This document shows positions 18,784-26,064 of a stretch of 36,550 nt of DNA, one piece after another. The notes beneath the pieces were generated by a model. It was not told the DNA's origin and searched no databases. It saw only the letters and a list, made by a program, of their open reading frames with translations. The position numbers and the translations under genes were made by a program. Numbering within the stretch: position 1 is the first letter of the stretch; every line of letters begins with the position of its first letter. The DNA comes from Betaproteobacteria bacterium UBA7395 (GTDB taxonomy: Bacteria; Pseudomonadota; Gammaproteobacteria; Burkholderiales; Rhodocyclaceae): NCBI GenBank assembly GCA_002470165.1, contig DKNF01000044.1, positions 1 to 36,550 of the forward strand. The letters run 5' to 3'.

Positions 18784-19857
18784 ATGACTACTAACTTGGT
18801 TCCCGAATGCAAGACTGACTGGCGGAAAGCTCTGCTTGGCCTCGGTTCAACTCTTCAGCAAGCAATTAATAATTTAAATGAATCAACCTTCCAGATTGCG
18901 CTCATCGTCAACCCTGCAGGTACGTTGCTCGGAACGTTGACCGATGGCGATATTCGACGGGGTCTTCTTCGCGGCATGAGCCTCAATGATGCGATAGATT
19001 CTCTGATTAATTGTAATCCGCTTGTAGTTCCGCCCCAACTTGCCCGAGAGTCAGTCCTGCACTTGATGCACGCTAACCGCATACATCAGTTACCTATCAT
19101 CAATCCTGAGCGCCACGTGCTTGGTTTGCATCTTCTCGATGATCTGATGGTGCCGAAAGAGCGCGACAACCTGATGATCATCATGGCAGGTGGTCAAGGT
19201 ACACGCCTGCGCCCGCACACTGAGCAATGTCCGAAACCGCTGCTGAAGGTTGGCGATAAGCCGATGTTGGAGCACATTATTGAACTGGCGAAAATCGAAG
19301 GGTTTAGCCGCTTCGCACTGGCGATACACTATCTCGGACACATGATTGAGGAGCATTTTGGAGATGGTAGTTGTTTGGGCGTCCACATCGATTATCTGCG
19401 TGAGGCAACGCCGCTCGGTACCGCTGGCGCGATCAGTTTGCTCGAACCAAAGCCGAATCTACCCGTTGTCGTGACTAATGGCGATGTGCTAACCGACATT
19501 CGCTATGGTGAATTGCTTGATTTTCACCGCCGACATACGGCGGCAGCGACGATGGCGGTGCGCATCCACGAATGGCAGCACCCCTTTGGCGTTGTTCAAA
19601 TTGATGGTGTCGATATTGTCGGTTTTGAAGAAAAGCCGGTGGCACGCAGCCATATTAATGCCGGTGTCTATGTTCTTGATCCAGAAGCCTTGGTCGTTCT
19701 AGAGAATGGTCAGCAGTGTGACATGCCAACCTTGTTTGCCAGGTTACAAGAACGCGCAATGAGAACGATCGCTTATCCGATGCACGAGCCATGGCTCGAT
19801 GTCGGCCGTGGGGAGGATCTGGCCCGTGCTCGATCTGCCTATACGTCTAAAGATTAG
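18784..19857 (+). CDS. ptmE: CBS-domain sugar nucleotidyltransferase (PtmE-like)
   Basis: 357 residues: two CBS motifs (about 10-125) followed by a nucleotidyltransferase domain (about 128-357) with MAGGQGTRLRPHTEQCPKPLLKVGDKPMLEHII. This CBS-plus-transferase layout is that of PtmE of Campylobacter, which makes GDP-glucosamine from glucosamine-1-phosphate and so commits GDP-linked amino sugar to legionaminic acid. The start ATG is 4 bases after the PIG-L stop; upstream codons in the same frame belong to the shadow of that gene. The CBS pair may sense a nucleotide, though this is not shown by the sequence. A mannose-1-phosphate guanylyltransferase-type activity is the main alternative. Confidence 0.82.
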   Translation: MTTNLVPECKTDWRKALLGLGSTLQQAINNLNESTFQIALIVNPAGTLLGTLTDGDIRRGLLRGMSLNDAIDSLINCNPLVVPPQLARESVLHLMHANRIHQLPIINPERHVLGLHLLDDLMVPKERDNLMIIMAGGQGTRLRPHTEQCPKPLLKVGDKPMLEHIIELAKIEGFSRFALAIHYLGHMIEEHFGDGSCLGVHIDYLREATPLGTAGAISLLEPKPNLPVVVTNGDVLTDIRYGELLDFHRRHTAAATMAVRIHEWQHPFGVVQIDGVDIVGFEEKPVARSHINAGVYVLDPEALVVLENGQQCDMPTLFARLQERAMRTIAYPMHEPWLDVGRGEDLARARSAYTSKD

Positions 19858-19859
19858 CA

Positions 19860-20771
19860 ATGCATGCACTGGTAATTGGTTATGGGTCGATTGGCGCTCG
19901 GCATGCTCGATTGCTGAGCGCTTTGGGATTTTCTACTGCAGTAGTCTCCGCTCGTACAATCGACTTCCCGATTGTTTTTGACAACCTGATGGAAGCGTTG
20001 TCGACACATCGACCAGATTATGTCGTTATTGCTAATTCCACGCAGCAGCATTACGACACGTTATTGCGCATGGCAGCGTGCGGTTATGCTGGATTGGCGC
20101 TGGTCGAGAAGCCGCTATTCGATTATGTTCGGCCAATCCCGAACTCGTGTTTTTCCCGACTTCTGGTCGCATACAACTTGCGATGGCATCCAGCGCTGCA
20201 ACGTCTGCGCGCATCGATAGCCGGGCAGACCGTTCTCTCAGCTCAGGCTTACGTTGGCCAGTATCTCCCCGACTGGCGTCCCCAGACCGATTACCGTCAG
20301 TCTTACTCAGCGAGCGCTGCGCGTGGCGGGGGGGTTTTACGGGATTTGAGCCACGAACTCGATTACCTCGGCTGGATATTGGGTCCTTGGAAGTCGGTCG
20401 CAGCCATCGGTGGTCATTTTAGTCCTCTGTTGATTGACAGTGATGATCTTTACGCAATTCTGTTGCAGTACGAGCGTTGTCCAGCAGTCACACTACAAAT
20501 GAGTTATCTCGACCGGGCCGCGCAGCGCCGCGTCGTAGTCAATACAGTTGATCATACTTATGAACTTGATTTCGTTCGCGGCACGCTTGCCTGCGATGGA
20601 GCGCTCGAGCAGATATTTGTCGAGCGTGATCACACGTACCGAGAGATGCACCGTGCTGTCCTTAATAGTGACTTTTCCGATTTTTGTTCCGAGGGCGATG
20701 GGGTGCAAATCTTGGAGTTGATCGCGGCCATTGAGCGAGCGAATGAACGAAAGGAATGGGTAACGAGATGA
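19860..20771 (+). CDS. Gfo/Idh/MocA-family oxidoreductase (PtmF-like position)
   Basis: 303 residues. An N-terminal Rossmann fold starts V-I-G-Y-G-S-I-G-A-R-H-A-R, and the family E-K-P motif is seen in A-L-V-E-K-P-L-F at about residue 83. A C-terminal beta-sheet domain includes GGGVLRDLSHELDYLGWILG, with the conserved Asp-x-x-x-His of the active site. These enzymes oxidise or reduce sugars with NAD(P). The order ptmE - this gene - cytidylyltransferase matches the Campylobacter ptm locus, so it likely belongs to the same pathway. The exact reaction is not inferable. The gap to ptmE is 2 bases and the stop overlaps the legF start. Confidence 0.78.
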   Translation: MHALVIGYGSIGARHARLLSALGFSTAVVSARTIDFPIVFDNLMEALSTHRPDYVVIANSTQQHYDTLLRMAACGYAGLALVEKPLFDYVRPIPNSCFSRLLVAYNLRWHPALQRLRASIAGQTVLSAQAYVGQYLPDWRPQTDYRQSYSASAARGGGVLRDLSHELDYLGWILGPWKSVAAIGGHFSPLLIDSDDLYAILLQYERCPAVTLQMSYLDRAAQRRVVVNTVDHTYELDFVRGTLACDGALEQIFVERDHTYREMHRAVLNSDFSDFCSEGDGVQILELIAAIERANERKEWVTR

Positions 20772-21469
20772 AGAGGTTGTGTACTATATGTGCCCGTGGC
20801 GGGTCGAAAGGGGTAAAAGGGAAAAATGTCAGATTGCTGCTTGGCAAGCCGCTGATTGTGCATACCATAGAAGCCGCCAAGGCCTCGCAGCTATTCGATT
20901 TGATTGCGGTAAGCAGCGACTCCGATGCGATTCTCGACGTTGCACGCGCTGCGGGGTGCGATTATCTGATCCGCCGTCCCGATGAGATGGCGACCGACCA
21001 AGCAGGTAAGCTGCCAGCTATCCGACACTGTGTGGCGGAGGTTGAACGACTCTCGGGGCAAAGATTCGACACACTCGTCGACCTTGATGCCACTTCACCA
21101 CTGCGTATTCCAGAGGACATTGTCAATGCAGTAAACCTGCTCGACGAGAGCGGTGCAGAAGTAGTCATCACTGCAATGCCATCACGCCGATCTCCCTATT
21201 TTAATCTCGTGGAACTCAATGAGGATGGGTTTGTGCGCCTTTCCAAACCATCCGAGAAGCGGATACTTCGTCGACAGGATGCGCCGCAGTGTTTCGACAT
21301 GAATGCATCAATCTATGTTTGGCGCCACGACGCTATGTTTGCTTACGATAATATTTTCGAAGCGGCTACACGTTTATACGTAATGCCGGAAGAGCGATCA
21401 ATCGATATCGACAGCGAGCTCGATTTTCGGTTCGTTGAGTACGTGCTTCAGACGCGGGTCGAAAAATGA
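20768..21469 (+). CDS. legF: CMP-nonulosonate cytidylyltransferase (LegF/NeuA type)
   Basis: 233 residues that activate the nine-carbon acid with CTP to the CMP-sugar donor. The N-terminal A-R-G-G-S-K-G-V-K-G-K-N is the CTP-binding signature, then LDATSPLR and SIDIDSELDF with the catalytic acidic residues at the end. The start is ATG 20768 in an ATGA overlap with the upstream stop; ATG 20756 is in frame but sits directly on the AGGA ribosome-binding site. Its own stop overlaps the next ATG (ATGA), so translation is coupled on both sides. Confidence 0.92.
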   Translation: MKRLCTICARGGSKGVKGKNVRLLLGKPLIVHTIEAAKASQLFDLIAVSSDSDAILDVARAAGCDYLIRRPDEMATDQAGKLPAIRHCVAEVERLSGQRFDTLVDLDATSPLRIPEDIVNAVNLLDESGAEVVITAMPSRRSPYFNLVELNEDGFVRLSKPSEKRILRRQDAPQCFDMNASIYVWRHDAMFAYDNIFEAATRLYVMPEERSIDIDSELDFRFVEYVLQTRVEK

Positions 21470-22032
21470 TCGGCTGCTTGCATGAACTACGGGAACGCTG
21501 GAACTACTGGGTAAGTGCTGATCGAATAGGTCCTGATATCGTGGCTTCGCACTGGCGATTGCATGTCAAGTCCTTTATGCGGGAATTGTGCCAAAGAAAG
21601 TTCCTACATTTCGGGAAGGATGCAGAGTTCAGGCCTGGAGCATATGCTATCTGTTGTTCAAAGATCAGCCTTGGAGACCGCGTAGTTATTCGCCCAGGAT
21701 GCATGCTATTCGCCGATCCGCGGGAGTGTGGAGGTAGTATTACTATCGAGGATGATGTCATGTTGGGGTCGAGTGTTCACATCTATGTGGCGAATCACCG
21801 ATTTGATAACCCAGAGATCCCGATCATCGATCAGGGACATCATCCCCCAATGTCCGTAGTACTCAAACGAGGCTGTTGGATTGGAGCGGGCTCAATTGTG
21901 CTGCCCGGCGTGACTGTCGGACAGAATGCCGTTGTGGGGGCTGGCTCGGTTGTGACTCGCGACGTTCCGCGCGCCACCGTTGTGGCGGGCAATCCCGCAC
22001 GTGTGATCCGTGAAATTGGAGAGATTCGTTGA
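21466..22032 (+). CDS. hexapeptide-repeat acyltransferase
   Basis: 188 residues with a left-handed beta-helix made of hexapeptide repeats (from about residue 60: ISLGDRVVIRPGC, ITIEDDVMLGSSV, WIGAGSIVLPGVTVGQNAVVGAGSVVTRDV) ending VVAGNPARVIREIG, the usual C-terminal signature of the maltose/galactoside acetyltransferase-like family. The catalytic His is probably in HIYVANHRFDN. In the locus it may acetylate the 4-amino sugar (the LegH role) or O-acetylate the finished sugar. It overlaps legF at its start and the SDR at its end. Confidence 0.85.
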   Translation: MIGCLHELRERWNYWVSADRIGPDIVASHWRLHVKSFMRELCQRKFLHFGKDAEFRPGAYAICCSKISLGDRVVIRPGCMLFADPRECGGSITIEDDVMLGSSVHIYVANHRFDNPEIPIIDQGHHPPMSVVLKRGCWIGAGSIVLPGVTVGQNAVVGAGSVVTRDVPRATVVAGNPARVIREIGEIR

Positions 22033-22808
22033 AGGCTCAAGTTTTGAGTAACAAGGTAATTGTGGTCACCGGGGGGGCGGGAGTGATTGGCCGAGCTTTC
22101 ATCGCCGGAATTGCTAAGAACGGTGGCCTTGCGGTTGTGGCTGATATCGATGCAGGCGCGGCGGCACGGGTTGCCGAGGAGTTACGTGGGGTCGGGGCTG
22201 GTTCTGTTGAGGCTTCTGAACTGGACATCACGAGCAAGAAATCGATTAATGCACTGATCGAGGACTTGATGCAGCGTCATGGACGTATTGATGCCGTGGT
22301 CAACAACGCCTATCCGCGCAACAAGAACTATGGGCGCCGACTCGAAGATGTGACCTACGAAGACTTCTGCGCGAACGTCGACAGCCATCTCGGCGGCTAC
22401 TTCCTGGTTGCCCAGCAGTTCTGCATGGCGTTCAAGGCGCAGGGCCATGGCAATCTGATCAATATGTCCTCGATTTATGGATCGATGGCTCCTCGCTTCG
22501 AGGTTTACGAGGGGACGCCGATGACAATGCCGGTTGAATATGCAGCAATCAAGGCGGCTGTCGTGCATCTGACGCGCTACTTCGCGCAGTATTTCAAAAA
22601 ATCTAGCATTCGCGTGAATTGCATCAGTCCAGGCGGAATTCTGGATGATCAACCCGACTCCTTCATGCGCAAGTACAGCGAGCATTGCGGGGTGAAAGGC
22701 ATGTTGTCGCCGGATGATGTCACGGGAGCGCTGCTTTTCTTGCTCTCTGATGAAACACGATTTGTTACTGGTCAGAATCTCATCGTTGATGACGGGTTTT
22801 CGTTGTGA
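22029..22808 (+). CDS. SDR-family oxidoreductase (PtmA-like)
   Basis: 259 residues of a classical short-chain dehydrogenase. The NAD(P) motif T-G-G-A-G-V-I-G-R-A-F is near residue 14-24, NNAYPRNKNYG follows, the catalytic Ser is in N-M-S-S-I-Y-G, and Tyr-x-x-x-Lys is in V-E-Y-A-A-I-K. It ends VTGQNLIVDDGFSL. The start is TTG in a TTGA overlap with the acyltransferase stop. Related SDRs (PtmA) accompany ptmE/ptmF in Campylobacter flagellin glycosylation loci. The C-terminal ~80 residues have a second, truncated relative in the window (24146-24391), about 46 identities in 76 aligned residues by my own hand alignment. Confidence 0.85.
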   Translation: MKAQVLSNKVIVVTGGAGVIGRAFIAGIAKNGGLAVVADIDAGAAARVAEELRGVGAGSVEASELDITSKKSINALIEDLMQRHGRIDAVVNNAYPRNKNYGRRLEDVTYEDFCANVDSHLGGYFLVAQQFCMAFKAQGHGNLINMSSIYGSMAPRFEVYEGTPMTMPVEYAAIKAAVVHLTRYFAQYFKKSSIRVNCISPGGILDDQPDSFMRKYSEHCGVKGMLSPDDVTGALLFLLSDETRFVTGQNLIVDDGFSL

Positions 22809-22858
22809 TCGTTAGCCGTGGGATGATTTTCAGCCATGGCTTTTTCTGAGGTATATGA

Positions 22859-23674
22859 GTGACTCTCTATCGAGCAAAGGATTTTATCGATGCCTATCGC
22901 GTGCGAGCCATGTCTCCCGATATCAACGATCTTTCGGGGCGGGACGGTAGGCCGGATATAACTTCACATGTTGCAAGTAGGCTTGCTGACGAATTGGAAC
23001 TTTGCCAAAAGGACGTCATTGCGGACATTGGGTGTGGGGATGGCGCGTTGCTCAAAGTGGCGCTTGAGCGAGGATTGCTCCCGGGGAACCTGATCGGAGT
23101 GCTGCCCACGATAGAGGAAGTCCGGCGCGTCAACCTGCACTTGTTGCGGGAATTCCCGCAGTTGCGGGAGGATGTCGTGGTGCTAGGCGTTTCCGATGCA
23201 ACATCAATTGCTTCCGACTCAGTCGACAAATCTGTGTGCAACGGGGTTTTCCTGCTCCTCCCTGATGTTGCTGCCGTGAAAGCCTCTCTTAACGAGATCG
23301 CTCGTATAACCCGTAAGGGCGGGATGGTTCTTGTTGGAGAAGTGCCGGATGTTGCCGAGGCTGAAATTACAAATCCTGTGCCTGGCAACACCGCGCATCG
23401 ATCTGCGATTGGAAGAGCCTTACAGGTGTTTTCAGACAAGGGGACTGGGGAGGTTGTCAGACGGCTGAAAAATAGACTCGTGGCGACCATCGAGCGGCGT
23501 GTTCACGTTCTCTCCCCACCTACGACGTACTGGACTTCACCCCAAGATTTCATAGAGATCGCCGATTCCTCTGGCTTGCGCTTCCTCAGAATGTACCGCT
23601 CACCAACGCTTACGATGACAGCAGAACCTGCGGAAAATGAGACGCGCTGGAACTACCTGTTTCTGCGCATGTAA
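22859..23674 (+). CDS. class I SAM-dependent methyltransferase
   Basis: 271 residues, GTG start 7 bases after TGAGG. The SAM motif I, D-I-G-C-G-D-G-A-L-L-K, lies near residues 58-68, and KSVCNGVFLLLPDV plus RKGGMVLVGEVPD correspond to later methyltransferase motifs. A C-terminal extension of about 90 residues has no feature I recognise. It follows the SDR after a 50-base gap, and its codons are A/T-richer than the flanks, like the rest of the cassette. The substrate is unknown; a glycan or lipid-linked sugar is likely from context. Confidence 0.78.
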   Translation: MTLYRAKDFIDAYRVRAMSPDINDLSGRDGRPDITSHVASRLADELELCQKDVIADIGCGDGALLKVALERGLLPGNLIGVLPTIEEVRRVNLHLLREFPQLREDVVVLGVSDATSIASDSVDKSVCNGVFLLLPDVAAVKASLNEIARITRKGGMVLVGEVPDVAEAEITNPVPGNTAHRSAIGRALQVFSDKGTGEVVRRLKNRLVATIERRVHVLSPPTTYWTSPQDFIEIADSSGLRFLRMYRSPTLTMTAEPAENETRWNYLFLRM

Positions 23675-23683
23675 GGGTTATCG

Positions 23684-24013
23684 TTGCGACTTTTCTCTAA
23701 CGCGGCACGCGATCGTTATGCGATGTCGGTGCCTAAGCGGGCAGCGGTATCCGTACTCGCCAACCTTGTTCGAGTTAGGACTGGTTTTGTCACTAGCATG
23801 CTGCTCCCCAGAGAATTGGCTCCCCAGGGATTCTTGCCGCTTTTTTTTTGTAAAACTATTCGTTCTAGCGGTTGTAGGACTTGCTAATATGGAACTGTCA
23901 AAATCCCATTGTTTGCTTCGGTTACGCTCAGCACGTTGGCAATGCTAATCGTACTGGTTGCCGTGGGATGGCTTAACCGGGGCGCGTTGGCTCCTTTTCT
24001 GGGTCGGAAATAA
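23684..24013 (+). pseudogene. decayed flippase (Wzx-like) remnant
   Basis: From a TTG at 23684, the frame reads A-V-S-V-L-A-N-L-V-R then G-F-V-T-S-M-L-L-P-R-E-L-A-P-Q-G-F, which resembles the first helix and ARGLGP loop of polysaccharide flippases such as the intact one at 24406. After a run of T (about 23841-23849) that frame soon stops (23885-23887), whereas a neighbouring frame reads V-K-L-F-V-L-A-V-V-G-L-A-N-M. The first frame then resumes with S-T-L-A-M-L-I-V-L-V-A-V-G-W-L-N, a hydrophobic helix ending at TAA 24011-24013. About 110 codons remain, against ~500 expected, so I read it as a frameshifted gene with a large internal deletion. Alternative: non-coding filler. Confidence 0.5.
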
Positions 24014-24016
24014 TTG

Positions 24017-24391
24017 ATGGAAAGCAACTGGATTGCCGAGCAAACTCGCCGTGGTATCGCCCAATTTGACCGTGCGATGATGGAAATGTACCCGGAATCG
24101 AACGCATATCTGCAAAACGCCAGCAACTACCTCGATACGGTGGGGGTGACCTGTTTCCGCTATTTCGACCAGTATTTCAAGGGGAACGGTATCCGGGTGA
24201 ATTGCCTCAGCCCCGGCAGCATCCTGGCCAACCAGCCGGCCGACTTCCTCGCCGCCTACAACGCCCACTGTGCCTCCAAGGGCATGCTGGCGGCCGAGGA
24301 TGTCGTCGGCACGCTGCTTTTCCTGTTGTCCGACGAATCGCGTTACATGACGGGGCATAAATTCTTCGTTGACGACGGCTTTTCGATCTAG
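24017..24391 (+). pseudogene. chimeric ORF: unknown N-terminus joined to truncated SDR C-terminus
   Basis: 124 residues. Residues 1-43 (M-E-S-N-W-I-A-E-Q-T-R-R-G-I ...) match nothing I know and lack the Rossmann motif. From about residue 44 it aligns with the last ~80 residues of the PtmA-like SDR at 22029-22808 (shared QYFK, IRVNC, KGML, LLFLLSDE and VDDGFS). The catalytic Ser and Tyr-x-x-x-Lys are missing, so it cannot be an active dehydrogenase. The SDR-like part uses GC-rich, host-like codons while the bases before it do not, placing a junction at about 24140-24155. It may still be translated; a start at TTG 24014 is also open. Confidence 0.65.
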
Positions 24392-24405
24392 GCTTCGTCC
24401 CCGGC

Positions 24406-25983
24406 GTGAGTTCGATCCGCAAGCGCTTCTTCTTTTCTGCCGGTGCCAACGCAGGTCGGGCGCTGATCAGTCTTGCCGTCGGGATGCTTGTGGCCCGCGG
24501 CCTGGGGCCGGCCGATTTCGGTAACCTGTCCTACCTGCTGGGCAGTTTCTGGGCCATTCGGGCCTTGCTCGACCTCGGTTCTTCCAGCGCTTTCTACACT
24601 TTCATCGCCCAGCGCGGACGTAGTTACCATTACTACGCGGCCTATTTCGCCTGGCTGGCCTTCCAGTTCCTTTTTTCGCTGGCGCTGGTGGGGCTGATCC
24701 TGCCCGCCGAGCTGATCTCGCAATTCTGGCTGGGGCTCGAGCGCGAGCTGATCCTGCTGGCGTTGCTGGCCACTTTCCTGCAGAGCCAGGTGTGGCTGAC
24801 CGTTGTGCAGATGCACGAGTCGGTGCGCCAGACCATACGGATCCAGATGGCGGGCGTGCTCATCGTCCTGGTTCATATGGTGCTGGTTGCCGCGATGTTG
24901 CTGGGCGATTGGCTCAGCGTGCGCGCGGTGCTCTGGGCCATCGTCGGCGAGTACTTTGTTGCCGCAGCCTGGTTGTCGGTAACCTTGCGCAAATCTTATG
25001 CCGCAAGCGAAACTGAACCGCTGGCTGAAGAGCACAAGGCCGACGATTTCAGGACGGTGCTCGCGGCCTATGTCCGCTACTGCCGGCCAATGGCGGTGAT
25101 TGCCGTATTTTCCTTTGCCTGTGAATTTGCCGTTCGCTGGTTGCTGCAGCGTTATGGCGGCGCTTCGCAGCAGGGATTTTACCAGGTGGCGGCACAACTG
25201 TCGGCGATCAGCCTGCTGGCGAGCGTATCGATATTGAACATATTCTGGAAGGAAATTGCCGAAGCCAACGAGCGCGGTGCTCGTGAGCGGGTAGCCGGCC
25301 TGTACCGAAAAACGACGCAGTCGCTGGTTTTTCTGGCGGCACTGGTTTCCTGCTTTTTCGCGCCTTGGGCGGAAGTTCTGGTCGATGTGCTGCTCGGGAG
25401 TGCGTATCATGCCGCCTGGCCGGTCTTGATGCTGATGCTGTTTTACCCGATCCATCAGGCGGTTGGGCAGATCAATGCGACCTTGTTCATGGCGACCGGG
25501 CAAAACTCGGTGTATATGAAGATCACGGTGGCCGGATGGCTGGTCAGCATTCCGGTCTCCTACGCGATGATCGTGCCGGCGACCGAGTCGGGCGGAATCG
25601 GACTGGGTCTGGGGGCCATGGGCTTGGCATGGAGCACGGTCGGGCTCAATTTTCTGTTCGTCAATGTTCAATCCTGGGTGATCTCGCGCTACTACGGAAT
25701 TGCCTTCGAGTGGCTGGAGCAGTTGGGGGCCATTCTTGTCCTGTTGTTGATCGCTTACGTCTGCAAGTTTCTGGCGCTTGAGCTGCAGGCCTTGATTCAG
25801 CCATCCTTCGATTTTTCCGGGCGTTTGCCGATGATCATTGGCATGCTTCTCACCGGTGTGGCTTACTTGGCGGCCAGTTTTGCCTTGGTAATACGTCTGC
25901 CTAAACTGATGGGCATGCAGCGGGAAGAATTGAATGGCTATCTGGCAAAGTTGGCTGGCGTACTGCGTCGGGGCAGAGTTTGA
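24406..25983 (+). CDS. polysaccharide flippase (Wzx/MATE-like, polysaccharide biosynthesis protein)
   Basis: 525 residues with about 14 hydrophobic segments, the length and layout of Wzx-type flippases that move lipid-linked oligosaccharide across the inner membrane. The N-terminus has A-G-A-N-A-G-R-A-L-I-S followed by M-L-V-A-R-G-L-G-P-A-D-F-G, a recognisable pattern of the family. The GTG start is 14 bases after the SDR-fragment stop; no strong ribosome-binding site is seen. Codons are GC-rich and host-like, unlike the decayed flippase fragment just upstream, so it is probably the resident transporter. Confidence 0.88.
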   Translation: MSSIRKRFFFSAGANAGRALISLAVGMLVARGLGPADFGNLSYLLGSFWAIRALLDLGSSSAFYTFIAQRGRSYHYYAAYFAWLAFQFLFSLALVGLILPAELISQFWLGLERELILLALLATFLQSQVWLTVVQMHESVRQTIRIQMAGVLIVLVHMVLVAAMLLGDWLSVRAVLWAIVGEYFVAAAWLSVTLRKSYAASETEPLAEEHKADDFRTVLAAYVRYCRPMAVIAVFSFACEFAVRWLLQRYGGASQQGFYQVAAQLSAISLLASVSILNIFWKEIAEANERGARERVAGLYRKTTQSLVFLAALVSCFFAPWAEVLVDVLLGSAYHAAWPVLMLMLFYPIHQAVGQINATLFMATGQNSVYMKITVAGWLVSIPVSYAMIVPATESGGIGLGLGAMGLAWSTVGLNFLFVNVQSWVISRYYGIAFEWLEQLGAILVLLLIAYVCKFLALELQALIQPSFDFSGRLPMIIGMLLTGVAYLAASFALVIRLPKLMGMQREELNGYLAKLAGVLRRGRV

Positions 25984-26064
25984 AATTGGTGCTGAAGAAT
26001 TTCTTCATTTGCGAGTTGAGCGAAGAATGTGGGAAAAGCAAAGTGAAGGAAGATTGATACGAAA

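Noticed and set aside
23145..23160. 16-bp palindrome TGCGGGAATTCCCGCA in the methyltransferase gene
   Set aside because: A palindrome of this length is expected about once by chance in a window of this size, and it lies within coding sequence with no other signal.
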